Assembly: GCA_963781785.1 (NCBI GenBank)
Contig: CAWAHD010000002.1
Coordinates: forward strand, 1,178,001-1,242,000
Source: CAWAHD01 sp963781785
Lineage (GTDB): Bacteria > Planctomycetota > Planctomycetia > Isosphaerales > Isosphaeraceae
DNA length: 64,000 bases
Reading direction: 5' to 3'
This document shows, piece by piece, positions 51,049 through 60,679 of the stretch (the first letter of the stretch is position 1; every line of letters begins with the position of its first letter). The translations under genes and the position numbers were made by a program. The notes under the pieces were generated by a model. It was not told the DNA's origin. It was given only the letters and a program-made list of their open reading frames with translations, and made no database searches.

Positions 51049-52167
51049 TTAACCTCCCAACGCATCAAGCGCTTCTAGACGGAACTGGACAAACCGGCCG
51101 CCTTCGATCGCTGCGCGAATCCCAGAAGTCAGCCGATGCAGGAACGTGAGATTATGGATCGACGCCAGGATGGGTCCCAGCATCTCCTTTGCCAGGAACA
51201 GGTGGCGCAGATACGCACGGCTGAACCGGCGACACGCCGGGCAGGGGCAACCCTCCTCGATCGGCCGCTTGTCCTGTCGGTGAGCCGCGTTGCGCAATTT
51301 TACGCATCCACCTTTGGAGAAACAGGTTGCGTTCCGTCCGTTTCGTGTCGGCAGCACGCAGTCGAACAAATCGATGCCGGTGGCGACCGCGTCGAGGATG
51401 TCTTGGGGGCGGCCGACTCCCATCAAGTAGCGCGGCCGGTCCGCTGGCAGGAGGTGGGTGGTCACATCAAGCGCCTGGCGAACGAGTTCGGCGCCTTCGC
51501 CCACGCTGACGCCTCCAATCGCGTAGCCATCGAAATCCTGGCCGATGAGTGCCTGGCTGCATTCAGCGCGAAGGTCCGCATAGGGCCCTCCCTGGACGAT
51601 TCCGAAGAGCGCCTGGTCGGGCCGGCCGTGAGCGGACTTGCAGCGCCCCGCCCACGCAATGGTGCGCCGGACGGCGTCAGCGACAACCTCCTTCGACGCG
51701 GGCAGCGGGGGGCAATGGTCCAGGCACATGGCCACGTCGGCTCCGAGCTGCTCCTGGATCTTGGTCGCTCGTTCCGGAGTGAGTTCCAGCAAGCTGCCGT
51801 CCTTGTGCGAGCGAAACGTCACTCCCGAGTCGGTAATGCGGCTTCGATCGGCCAGACTGAATACCTGAAACCCGCCTGAGTCGGTGAGAATCGGCCCGTC
51901 CCATCCCATGAACGCGTGCAACCCCCCCAAACCGGCGATCACGTCGGCTCCCGGACGGAGCGCCAGGTGGTACGTATTTGCCAGGAGCATGCGCGCTCCG
52001 GCGGCGTGAAGCTGGTCGGGCGTGACGCCCTTGACCGTGGCCTGCGTGCCGACCGGCATGAATGCCGGCGTCTCGACCGAGCCGCTGGGGGTCTCCAGCA
52101 GGCCGGCCCTGGCGCCTGAGCCCTGGTCTTGTTTCAGGACCGTGAACCGGACCGGATGGTGCGTCAC
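51049..52167 (-). CDS. tgt: tRNA-guanine transglycosylase
   Basis: A 372-residue enzyme that exchanges guanine-34 of GUN-anticodon tRNAs for the queuine precursor preQ1. Landmarks: MPVGTQATVKGVTPDQL, LANTYHLALRPG, the catalytic region ILTDSGGFQVFSL, FGIVQGG, YAIGGVSVGEG, FDCVLPTRNGRN, and the zinc site CPCPACRRFSRAYLRHL. Full length, no break. The start is a GTG at 52167, 25 bases after the end of the TPR/alpha-CTD gene, so the two are probably in one transcript. Confidence 0.95.
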   Translation of the reverse strand: MTHHPVRFTVLKQDQGSGARAGLLETPSGSVETPAFMPVGTQATVKGVTPDQLHAAGARMLLANTYHLALRPGADVIAGLGGLHAFMGWDGPILTDSGGFQVFSLADRSRITDSGVTFRSHKDGSLLELTPERATKIQEQLGADVAMCLDHCPPLPASKEVVADAVRRTIAWAGRCKSAHGRPDQALFGIVQGGPYADLRAECSQALIGQDFDGYAIGGVSVGEGAELVRQALDVTTHLLPADRPRYLMGVGRPQDILDAVATGIDLFDCVLPTRNGRNATCFSKGGCVKLRNAAHRQDKRPIEEGCPCPACRRFSRAYLRHLFLAKEMLGPILASIHNLTFLHRLTSGIRAAIEGGRFVQFRLEALDALGG

Positions 52168-52192
52168 GGGGGCCCCTGAGTGTCGTGCAATT

Positions 52193-53533
52193 TCAGTCGT
52201 TCTTCAGCTTCAGATTGAGCCCGGTGAGCTTGTCGCGCACCTCGTTGAGGGACGTCACTCCGAAGTTCTTGCATTCGAGAAGCTCATCGCCGGTGTGCTT
52301 GCACATGTCGCCGACGGTCTGGATATTGAGCTTGCTCATACATTTGCGGGCACGGACCGACAGGTTGAGGTCGCCGATCGGCTTGTTGAGGATGGCCTGA
52401 AGCTCGGGAGGAACCTCCTGGGGCTGGTCGACCCGATGGTCGTGCACGCCGCGCTCGCTTCCCTCCAGCGACATCCCCAGGCGCAGGTTCTTGGCGTGCA
52501 TCATGTCCTTGATCTCAGCGAGCGAGGTCTCGCCGAAGTTCTTGCTCGACAGAAGCGCGGCCTCGGTGGTCCGGGTGAGGTCTCCCAGGGTTCGGATATT
52601 CATCTTCCGCAGGCAGTTGCGGCTGCGGACCGAAAGCTCGAAGTCGGTGACGGGGATCTCGTGAAGCTGTTTGAGGACGGTGTAGCCTCGCTCGGCTTCC
52701 TCGTCGTAGTACATCCCCTTGCTGGCCTGGCAGTCCTTGAAAAAGAGGCGGGCGCGGGGGTGATTGGGCTCGTGGGCCAAAACCTGGCGATAGCACTGCT
52801 CAGCGTCGCGAAACCGCATTTCATCCTCATAGAGGATGCCCAGATTGACCCAGGCGGCCAGCGGAACAGGGGGGCGGTCGGTGCAGCGCTTGTAGTAATC
52901 CAGCGCAACCTCGTCGTTGCCGTAGAGATCGTTGATGTACGCCAGCTCGAAGAGCGCGCCGTTGTGGTCTTTATCGAGGCTCAGCGTCTTTTCGAACTGG
53001 GCGGAGGCCTCGACGAGCTCTCCGGCGGCGGTCAAGAGACAGCCCTGCTGGAAGTGGTATTCTGCGGAAGAATCGCCCTGCTTGGCAACGGCAGCGAGGA
53101 TTTTTCTGGCTTCCTCGGTGTTACCGGCGCGGCGGAGCGCGCCGGCGCGGTGCATCTCGGAGTTCTTGGGGTCGTACCCCAGCTTGGCTGCCTGGGCGAA
53201 TGACGCGCCGGCCTGGTCGTATTTCTGCTGGTTCTCGAGCGCAATGCCGCGGAAGTAACAGGCCATTCCGATGTCACCGGCTCTCTTCAAGTGATCGAGG
53301 CCCGACTGGTACCGGCCGAGCAGGACCTCCCCGACTCCCAGACGGAGGTGAGTCTCCGGCTTTCCTTCCTTGTCTTTCTTCTCGCGTTCCTTGATATTTG
53401 CCACGGCCTCGCGCAGCGTGCGGTACCGCGACGGGTCTCGGTTCAACAGCTCGCGCAAATCCGCCACCGCCGCGACGTCGAACGGAGTGCGATCCATGAT
53501 TGCCCGGACGTCGGTGGTCATCAGCTCTGTCAT
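52193..53533 (-). CDS. TPR protein with two C-terminal RpoA alpha-CTD-like domains
   Basis: A 446-residue cytosolic protein. Residues about 40-285 are tetratricopeptide repeats (DHLKRAGDIGMACYFRGIAL; AAWVNLGILYEDEMRFRDAEQ). Two consecutive domains closely resemble the C-terminal domain of RNA polymerase alpha: VTDFELSVRSRNCLRKMNI ... NFGETSLAEIKD and IGDLNLSVRARKCMSKLNI ... NFGVTSLNEVRD. Of the E. coli residues that contact UP-element DNA, the first domain keeps the equivalents of Arg265, Asn268, Cys269, Gly296 and Ser299; the second keeps all but Asn268 (Lys). Both have Thr in place of Lys298. The protein is not RpoA, since it has no assembly domain. It heads the tgt-yajC-secDF run. A role as DNA-binding or polymerase-recruiting adaptor is inference. 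Confidence 0.9.
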   Translation of the reverse strand: MTELMTTDVRAIMDRTPFDVAAVADLRELLNRDPSRYRTLREAVANIKEREKKDKEGKPETHLRLGVGEVLLGRYQSGLDHLKRAGDIGMACYFRGIALENQQKYDQAGASFAQAAKLGYDPKNSEMHRAGALRRAGNTEEARKILAAVAKQGDSSAEYHFQQGCLLTAAGELVEASAQFEKTLSLDKDHNGALFELAYINDLYGNDEVALDYYKRCTDRPPVPLAAWVNLGILYEDEMRFRDAEQCYRQVLAHEPNHPRARLFFKDCQASKGMYYDEEAERGYTVLKQLHEIPVTDFELSVRSRNCLRKMNIRTLGDLTRTTEAALLSSKNFGETSLAEIKDMMHAKNLRLGMSLEGSERGVHDHRVDQPQEVPPELQAILNKPIGDLNLSVRARKCMSKLNIQTVGDMCKHTGDELLECKNFGVTSLNEVRDKLTGLNLKLKND

Positions 53534-53679
53534 ACGTTCATCTCTCCCTGGTACCCTTTCTCCTCACGACGAACTAGGCATATTACCAAATACGGTGCAC
53601 TTGTCAAAACCCCGGTCCATGCAGTGATGCGTCGGAGTGGCTCCGTGTCGACCTGCTGTGCGGCCGCATGCTCCCTTTT

Positions 53680-53881
53680 TCACCTCGCACCGCGGGGAGA
53701 GGTCGGCCGAAGGCCGGGTGAGGGGGCGGTGCCGATGGCACATGAACACCCCCTCACCCCACCCCTCTCCCCGCCGGGGCGAGGGCGACGAGTGCCTGCC
53801 GCCGCCCCGATGGGCGGGAACACGCCGGTTTCTTCCACCTCGCCCCTCGGGGAGAGGTCGGCCGAAGGCCGGGTGAGGGGG
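53680..53881. repeat. Cluster of three GGGGAGAGGTCGGCCGAAGG-type repeats
   Basis: Two direct copies (53680-53726 and 53835-53881) share CGGGGAGAGGTCGGCCGAAGG followed by CCGGGTGAGGGG; a third, partial copy at about 53749-53785 is inverted. This fills most of the 431-base gap between the TPR/alpha-CTD gene and the WD40 kinase. No gene is seen in the gap. Confidence 0.75.
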
Positions 53882-53964
53882 CTTGGATCCGGCGTCGATC
53901 GGACGATGTCGATGTCCAGGCCGGTTGCGCGATCGAGCGCCACGAGGGCGGCTGCGATGCCTTC

Positions 53965-56746
53965 TCAACGTGACACTGGGCCGGGTTTCGCCGGCTCGTC
54001 GTCCAGCGGCCGGGCGTCCCAAACCGTGACATCGCCTGACTTGCCCAAGATGCCGCCGGTACAAGCGAGCCGTGAGCCGTCCGGGCTGAATGCCAAGCCC
54101 ATGAACATGCCGGTATGCCTCTTGAATACAAGCGTCTCCTGGCCGGTCACCGTGTCCCATACTCTCACCGTCCGGTCCTCGCCGGCGGTAGCGAGCCGTG
54201 AGCCGTCCGGATTGAACGCCAGGCTCGAGACCCCGGCGGCATGCCCCCTGAGCGTGAGTGGCTCGCGGCCGGTCGTCACGTCCCACAACTTGGCGGTCGA
54301 ATCCCAGCTCGAGGAGGCGAGCCGTGAGCCATCGGGGCTGAACGCCACGCTGCTGACGAGGCCGGTATGCCCCGTGAGGGTGCGCGTCTCTCGGCCGGTC
54401 GCCGTGTCCCACAACTTCACCGTCTGATCCCAACCGGCGGAGGCGACCCGTGAGCCATCGGGGCTGAACGCCACGCCCGCGACCGTGCCGGTATGCCCCT
54501 TGAGCGTGTGCATCTCGTGGCCGGTCGTCATGTCCCACAACTTCACCGTCTGATCCGAGCTGGACGAGGCGATTCGTGAGCCATCGCGGCTGAACGCCAC
54601 GCTGCTGACGAGGCCGGTATGCCCCTTGAGAGTGAGCGTCTCACGGCCCGTCGCCAGGTCCCACAAGTACACGTCGACGCTCGAAGAGGCGATTTGCGAG
54701 CCATCGGGACTGAACGCCACGGTCGTGGCCGGGAAGGCACGTCCCTTGAGCGTGAGCGTCTCACGGCCGGTCGCCGCGTCCCACACCCTCACCGTCCCAT
54801 CCCAACTGACGGAGGCGAGCCGGGAGCCATCCGGGCTGAATGCCACGCCGTAGGCTTCTTTGGTATGCCCCTTGAGCGTGAGCGCCTCCTGGCCGGTCGC
54901 CGCGTCCCACAACTTCACCGTCCCGTCGGAGCTGGCGGAGGCGACCCGTAAGCCATCCGGGCTGAACGCCACGCCCGAGACCGTGCCGGTATGGCCCTCG
55001 AGAGTCAGGGTTTTCTGTCCCGTGGCCACGTCCCACACGTTGATGGCGAAGTCCGAACTGGCGGAGGCGATCCGCGAGCCATCCGGGCTGAACGCCACGC
55101 CCAACAGGGCGGAATCCCCTTTGAGTGTCTGATGCCCCGACGCGAGCTTGCGCCGCCAGTAGTACCATTCGAAGCCGCGACGGTTGACACCGTGCTGGTT
55201 CTCCGGAAGTTGCTCGTCGAGGCTTCCGAGAAACAGCGTCGGATTCCAGTCCTCCCATGCTCGCTGCGCCACGTTCATCTTCACGTCATAGAGGCGTCGG
55301 TTGGCAAACTCGGCCTCGCCGCGGGCGATCTCGGCCTGATCCTGAGCGTCGGTCCGCGCCGCAATTGCCTCGCGCCATTGCCAGATGACGCCGGACATGC
55401 CCAGGAGACCCATTACCACCACCGACGCGATCAGAGCGGCGATCACCGGCCGCCGCCTCACCCATTTCACCGCCCGCTCGGCCAAGTCCACCGGCCGCGC
55501 CAAGATCGGCTCGCCCGCCAGGTAACGCCCCAGGTCGTCGGCCAGCGCTGCCGCCGAGGGATACCGCTTCACGGGCTCCTTCTCCAGACACTTCAGGCAG
55601 ATCGTCTCCAGATCGCGCGGAATCGACGCATTGAGCCGCCGCGGCGGCACCGGTTCGTCGCTGATCAACTGGATGACTGTGTCCATCGGCGTCGCCGCCT
55701 GAAACGGTGGCCGGCCGGTGATCAGGGCATAGAGGGTCGCCCCCAGGGCATACACGTCGGCCGCGGGACCGACTTCGCCCCGCTTGCCGCCGGCCTGCTC
55801 CGGCGGCATGTAGCTGGGCGTCCCCATGATCTGGCCCGAACCGGTCAGACCGCTATCGCCCTGGACCTGCTTGGCCAGGCCGAAGTCAGTCACCCGCGGA
55901 TTGCCGTTTTGATCGAGAAGGATATTGGCCGGCTTCAAGTCGCGGTGAATGACGCCGTGCTGATGGGCATACTCGACGGCCTCGCTCACGCGGCGGATCA
56001 ATTCGGCCGCCTCGGGGGCAGGCAGCGGTCCCTCGGTCAGGCGCTGGGAGAGGCTCTGCCCGTCGACAAAGCCCATCGAGAAATAATGCTGGCCTTCGTG
56101 CTGGCCGACCTCGTAGATCGGCACGATCCCCGGATGGTCCAGGTTGGCCGCCGCCTCGGCCTCGGAATAGAAGCGTTTGACGTCGGTGTCGTCAGCGAGC
56201 TGGCCGGCGAGGATCATCTTGAGCGCCACCGTCCGGTTGAGGCTCACCTGACGGGCCCGGAACACGACACCCATGCCGCCGCGGGCGAGCTCGCGGATGA
56301 TCTCGTAGTCGCCGAAGTAGCGGATGCGGGTGGGCGACTCATTCTCAGGCTGTGCACGATCGGCTGCGCCGAAATCGGTGGTGGCCTCGTCACGAGGAGG
56401 CAGGGTGGCCTCGTCGTGGACCGAGGACGGTGCTGTGCCGGGGCTCCGGGCCGTGGGCGAAAAAGCCGGAGCAATCGTCGGCGGCGTCAGCAACAGTCGG
56501 AGGCAGCGGCGCCTCGCCGGCGGTGCCCGACGTCGTCCCAGCCGACCGGCTCAGCTCGCGCTCGAGCGCCTCCAGCTCGGCCCGCAGCGCGGCCCGGGCT
56601 TCCCCGGGGACTTGGTCGAGATAGCCGTCGACGGGCAAATGCCTTCCCTCCCGCCGGTCGGCCTCAAACCGGCGGCAGATTTCGTCGATGCGCCGGGCCA
56701 TCTCCAGATCCAGACCGTCAAGGTTGAAAGCCGTTGGTTCGCCCAT
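53965..56746 (-). CDS. Membrane Ser/Thr protein kinase with WD40 propeller, one frame break
   Basis: About 927 residues. An acidic N-terminal helix region (MARRIDEICRRFEADRREG, VDGYLDQVPGEARAALRAEL) precedes a Hanks-type kinase: YEIIRELARGGMGVVFRARQ, VALKMILAG, GVIHRDLKPANILLD, VTDFGLAKQ, GTPSYMPPEQAGG. A membrane helix follows (VIAALIASVVVMGLLGMSGV), then a spacer and nine WD40 repeats of about 42 residues with the core VAFSPDGSRIASASSD. An extra base near 56480 breaks the frame just before the kinase domain. The propeller would lie outside the cytosol and could sense a ligand. Its start is 11 bases after the membrane-protein gene upstream, so the two form an operon. Confidence 0.92.
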
Positions 56747-56757
56747 CGCTTCGACCT

Positions 56758-57600
56758 TCACACGCAGAGGTCACTTCGAGAATCCCTCACACTTTGCCGC
56801 CGGCCTGTGATGCACCGGCAGTCGCGGCGTGTGCGCGAGAAAGTCTTCCAGCGCGGGCGCTGGGAGGCAGAGACGGGGACGACGATTTCGTTGTCGATTT
56901 CGAGCTGCACGCCCAACAGCCGCGGGGGCAGAAGGGTGAGATGGAGCAAGAACGCATCTTCGCACGCGTACCAGCCTTTGACAACGATTCGCGACCACGG
57001 CTGGGTCGTACAGAACATCGCGATGCCGCGCTCGCGCACCTTCGTTCCCCGAATGGAGTCCTGGATCACCGCGGCACCGATCAGGACGAAAGCGGCCGAG
57101 CCGACGAGCAAAAACGCCTCGCGGGGCAGGTACACCAAGGGACCGCCTGCCTGGAGTGCCCGGAACTCGACTGCCAGGACCACCGCCCCGGTCGCCAGGC
57201 TGAACAACCCCGAGGCGAGCACCGGCCACCAGTAGATGTCGCGTCGTGCCAGTCGGAACGACAGCGCGCATTGGGCAAGTGCGATGAGCAGCATCAAGCG
57301 CGAGCCCTCGATCAATTGCAGCCGGGATGTGATGGAGAACGGGATGCTGAGCATCGCGAGGAGGAGGAACATCCTGACCCACCCGTACGCGGCGAGGCTC
57401 CGCAACCTGAGACCGCGCATCGGGTCCAATAGCGACGTTGCTCGACCTGCCCATGGGGTCGCTGGCGACGCACTTCCCAGCCGGAACCGGACCGGCCCGG
57501 CAGTCACGCGGATCACCACTTCCCGGAGGAAGAGCGCGACCGAGACCAGGGCAACCAGCGCGAAAACCGCGTTGAGAGCGGACGCGAGGAAGTCGAGCAC
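56758..57600 (-). CDS. Polytopic membrane protein, kinase operon
   Basis: A 280-residue protein. The GTG at 57600 has AGGAG 6 bases upstream. About five membrane helices (ALNAVFALVALVSVALFL, MFLLLAMLSIPFSI, LMLLIALAQCALSF, ASGLFSLATGAVVLAVEF, AFLLVGSAAFVLIGAAVI), followed by an Arg-rich cytosolic tail with no known domain. The region WYACEDAFLLHL ... LEIDNEIVVPV has a beta-rich look. No family is recognised. The stop is 11 bases before the kinase ATG; it may anchor the kinase or be controlled by it (inference). Confidence 0.7.
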   Translation of the reverse strand: MLDFLASALNAVFALVALVSVALFLREVVIRVTAGPVRFRLGSASPATPWAGRATSLLDPMRGLRLRSLAAYGWVRMFLLLAMLSIPFSITSRLQLIEGSRLMLLIALAQCALSFRLARRDIYWWPVLASGLFSLATGAVVLAVEFRALQAGGPLVYLPREAFLLVGSAAFVLIGAAVIQDSIRGTKVRERGIAMFCTTQPWSRIVVKGWYACEDAFLLHLTLLPPRLLGVQLEIDNEIVVPVSASQRPRWKTFSRTRRDCRCITGRRQSVRDSRSDLCV

Positions 57601-58227
57601 GGGTGGGCTCCTGTTCCGTTTTGGATCAAGTGGTGACGGTCTGAAACGCGCCGGGCGCCATCCGGGACTTGGCCATCTCAGAAACCGAACCGTAGCGACC
57701 CACTTCCAGTAAGATGTCCCTTTCGGGTGCGCTTGTGACAATCCCTTTCGTGATTCGGGCGCCCGAAGCTGCTCATCGCTCCACGAAGCCGTAACCCATC
57801 CACTTGCCGCGATTCGCCGGCGCTCACATGGCAACCGGGGTCGTGATCGGCAGCCGGCGGATTCGGCCTTGTGAGCGTACCGCCCTGATTGGCTCACGAA
57901 AAGATGGCACAATCCGGCGCGCGGCCGCCATGAGCTCGATGTGGCGGAATCCCTGACACCTGGCAGCGAGGCCATCGGCCCCGGCACAACGCACCGGCGG
58001 CCGATGGATTCCTTCTAGCTCCCTCTCCTGGGGGAGAGGGCTGGGGTGAGGGGCGAGCCCCACCGCGAGCCTTGTCTTCAATAGAATGCACGAACAGCCA
58101 TGATCGAGCGCTCTCCTTTCCTTCGGGCGACGGCACCTTTCATCACGGCTCGACAAGCGATAGAACAGAGGCTGCCGACGGCGAATCGCGATTCGCGCGG
58201 GAAGTGCTCTCAAGGCCGAGGTTGTCC
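57601..58227. other. Intergenic region with one hairpin repeat
   Basis: About 630 bases between divergent genes. It contains the intergenic repeat at 58017-58072 (CCCTCTCC, then GGGGGAGAGGG and GGTGAGGGGC), which can fold into a hairpin. Open frames here extend into neighbouring genes or are out of phase with them, and none is supported as a gene. Promoters for both neighbours should lie here but none is clear by eye. Confidence 0.55.
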
Positions 58228-59748
58228 ATGTGCAGCAAGTGCACCATTGTGCTGGGGACGCTCTTCGGCGCCCTCCTGGGCGCTGCTCCGGGCTTCGCTC
58301 AGGAAACCGGCCGGCTCGAGGTCGTCGTCCGCGATGGGAAGCTCGCCGTGCCGTGTCGAATCCACCTCTACGATCCGGCAAACAAGACGCCCAAGGTTCC
58401 CGGCTGGCCCGCGTGGAACGACCACATTGTCGTGGGTGCCCTGGCGCGTCTGGAACTGCCGGCCGGTAAGTACCGCTACGAGATCGAGCGCGGACCAGAG
58501 TACAACGCGATCTCGGGCGAGCTGACGATCGTTGCCGGAGCCGAGGCGAAACTGGCCGCCGACCTCAAGAGGATCGCCGACCTCGCGTCCCACGGGTGGT
58601 GGTCCGGTGAGCTGCACGTCCATCGGCCCATCGAGGACGTTCCGCTCTTGATGCAGGCCGAGGACCTGCACGTCGCCCCGGTCATTACGTGGTGGAACAA
58701 GACGAACCTGTGGGCAGGCCGCAAGCCTCCGGCCGAGCACGTCGTACGGTTCGACGGCAATCGCTTCTACCAAATCATGGCCGGGGAGGACGAGCGGGCC
58801 GGCGGCGCGCTGCTCTATTTCGGCCTGCAGCAACCGCTGCCGATCACCGCGGCAACCTTTGAATACCCCTCGCCCATGCGCTATCTGCATCAAGCCCGCG
58901 ACCAGGCCGGCGTCCATGTGGACGTCGAAAAACCGTTCTGGTGGGACGTGCCCGTCTGGCTGGCGAGCGGGCAGGTCGACACGATCGGCATAGCGAATAA
59001 TCACATGTTCCGGAGCAAGATGTATCCCGACGAAGCCTGGGGCAAGCCTCGCGATCTTGAGCGTCTGCCCGCTCCCCGGGGCAACGGCGATTGGACCCAG
59101 GAAATCTACTATCACGCGCTCAACTGCGGCCTCAGGATCGCCCCCAGCGCCGGCAGCGCGTCCGGGGTCTTGCCCAACCCGCTCGGGTACAACCGGGTCT
59201 ATGTCCAGCTCGATGGTGACTTGAGCTTTGAGCGATGGTTTGAAGGACTTCGGGCCGGCCGGTCGTTCGTGACAAACGGGCCGCTCTTGCGGGTGCTGGC
59301 TTCCGGTCTGCCCTCGGGACACGTCTTCACAGGAGACAACAAGATCGAGGTCGAGCTCACGGGCGTGCTGGAAGGTCGCGACCGGGTCGAAGCGGTCGAG
59401 ATCATTCGCGACGGCCGCGTCGAGCGCCGGGTTCCCGCGGCCGAGCTCGCCCGGACCGGCTCGCTCGGCAAGTTGACCTTCTTGTCGAGCGGCTGGTTTC
59501 TGGTCCGCGCGATCGCGGATCATCCCCGGACCTTCCGGTTCGCGTCGACGGCGCCGTGGTACGTGGAAGCCGGCAAGGCCAAGCGCCGCATCAGCCGCAA
59601 ATCGGCCCGGTTCTTTCTGGACTGGACGAACGAACGGATCAAGCGGGTGAAGGTCGACGAGCCCGGTCAGCGTGAAGAGGTCCTTGAACCCCATCGTCGC
59701 GCGCGGGAGTATTGGGCGTCCCTGGTGCGGACGGCCAATGCGGACTGA
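58228..59748 (+). CDS. CehA/McbA-like metallohydrolase, secreted
   Basis: A 506-residue protein. The ATG at 58228 has GAGG 6 bases upstream and gives a signal peptide (TIVLGTLFGALLGAAPGFAQ). After a carboxypeptidase-regulatory-like beta domain (RLEVVVRDGKLAVPCRIHLYD) comes SHGWWSGELHVHRPIEDVPLL, the PHP-like motif of CehA/McbA carbamate and phosphoester hydrolases, then VDTIGIANNHM, ALNCGLRIAPSAGSASG and FEGLRAGRSFVTNGP. Planctomycetes have many such secreted proteins of unknown substrate. The 3' end is followed after 15 bases by a REP array. Confidence 0.82.
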   Translation: MCSKCTIVLGTLFGALLGAAPGFAQETGRLEVVVRDGKLAVPCRIHLYDPANKTPKVPGWPAWNDHIVVGALARLELPAGKYRYEIERGPEYNAISGELTIVAGAEAKLAADLKRIADLASHGWWSGELHVHRPIEDVPLLMQAEDLHVAPVITWWNKTNLWAGRKPPAEHVVRFDGNRFYQIMAGEDERAGGALLYFGLQQPLPITAATFEYPSPMRYLHQARDQAGVHVDVEKPFWWDVPVWLASGQVDTIGIANNHMFRSKMYPDEAWGKPRDLERLPAPRGNGDWTQEIYYHALNCGLRIAPSAGSASGVLPNPLGYNRVYVQLDGDLSFERWFEGLRAGRSFVTNGPLLRVLASGLPSGHVFTGDNKIEVELTGVLEGRDRVEAVEIIRDGRVERRVPAAELARTGSLGKLTFLSSGWFLVRAIADHPRTFRFASTAPWYVEAGKAKRRISRKSARFFLDWTNERIKRVKVDEPGQREEVLEPHRRAREYWASLVRTANAD

Positions 59749-59763
59749 AGTGGGATCGCAGTC

Positions 59764-59911
59764 GTAGGTCAGGCTTTCCAGCCTGACGTTTTTCGTAGGT
59801 CAGGCTTTCCAGCCTGACGTTTTTCGTAGGTCAGGCTTTCCAGCCTGACGTTTTTCGTAGGTCACGCTTTCCAGCCTGACGTTTTTCGTAGGTCACGCTT
59901 TCCAGCCTGAC
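59764..59911 (+). repeat. Tandem array of five REP palindromes, 31-bp period
   Basis: Units start at 59764, 59795, 59826, 59857 and 59888, exactly 31 bases apart, with GTAG foot and loop TTCC. Spacer is GTTTTTC in every interval. The last two units share a C in the stem (GTCACGCT), showing that they were copied from each other. Lies just 3' of the CehA-like gene. Confidence 0.96.
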
Positions 59912-59923
59912 ACCAAAGTCGAC

Positions 59924-59972
59924 GTTCGCTCCGCGAACGCATAGACTTTCGCGGAGCGAAAGGCGACAAAGT
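59924..59972 (-). repeat. CTTTCGC hairpin repeats next to the REP array
   Basis: A palindrome GTTCGCTCCGCGAAC at 59924-59938 is followed by ACTTTCGCGGAGCGAAAGG at 59945-59963 running on to GCGACAAAGT. The second is an inverted copy of the elements at 62738-62762 and 62839-62867. The stem is CTTTCGC / GCGAAAG. The rest of the gap up to 60095 shows nothing more. Confidence 0.75.
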
Positions 59973-60095
59973 GTGACCGCGTCACGTCGCACCTGGCTTT
60001 CCAGCTTGTCGGCTTGCTCGTAGGCTCGCATATCAGACTCAGACAACAGAGACCGTGCGGCTCCGTCCGCCGCAACTTCCCATGGAGAAAACCTT

Positions 60096-60638
60096 ATGTT
60101 TTCGCATCAAGCCGCCGATGACTTGACCCCAGCCAACATTCAGGAGACGGTCAAATTCGACCTGCTGGGCGACCGGCAGCTCCAGTTCACCGACGAGGCC
60201 GTCTGGTACTTCACTTCCGAGATGATGGTGGTGCCGCTTCCCTCGGTCATTGCCACCGGCACTCTGGTGCGCAACAAGCCGATCCTGTACCGCGACATCA
60301 AGTGGGTGGGTCCGATCCGAAAGAAACAGTGGGGAATGCTCGCGGTGGGGATCGTGGGCACGGCGCTCGGGATCTTCATGGCGATTCCCAACCTGAACAA
60401 AGGCGCCGGCGTGCTGGCCTTCCCCGTGATCCTCCTGGTGCTGCTCGGCGTCATCCCGCTCTGGATCTTCATCCAGGGGCGCCAGTTCCTGGCGATCGCC
60501 TCGGACAAAGCAGTGATCTGCTTCCCCATGGACCGCAAGAAGAAGCAGGTGAAGAAGGCGATCGAGCTCGTCAAGAAGTACTGCCCCGGCGGCCACGTGC
60601 ACTGGGAGGTACCCGTGCCGTCAGCCGCCGGCAGTTGA
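60096..60638 (+). CDS. Small membrane protein with flanking cytosolic domain
   Basis: A 180-residue protein; ATG with GGAG 8 bases upstream. The first 90 residues are soluble and beta-rich (DRQLQFTDEAVWYF ... VVPLPSVIATGTL). Two membrane helices follow (WGMLAVGIVGTALGIFMAI and VLAFPVILLVLLGVIPLWIF), then a basic tail DRKKKQVKKAIELVKKY. No family is recognised. It is convergent with the ECF fusion gene and has no operon partner. Confidence 0.65.
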   Translation: MFSHQAADDLTPANIQETVKFDLLGDRQLQFTDEAVWYFTSEMMVVPLPSVIATGTLVRNKPILYRDIKWVGPIRKKQWGMLAVGIVGTALGIFMAIPNLNKGAGVLAFPVILLVLLGVIPLWIFIQGRQFLAIASDKAVICFPMDRKKKQVKKAIELVKKYCPGGHVHWEVPVPSAAGS

Positions 60639-60679
60639 TCGCGCGTCATGCGGTGAGTCGATGAAACGACGCGCGCCGA

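Noticed and set aside
54991..56727. Open frame of 578 codons on the plus strand
   Set aside because: Antisense to the Ser/Thr kinase gene, with Arg/His-rich shadow composition.
58210..59694. Open frame of 494 codons on the minus strand
   Set aside because: Antisense to the CehA-like gene, which has a signal peptide, ribosome-binding site and conserved motifs.
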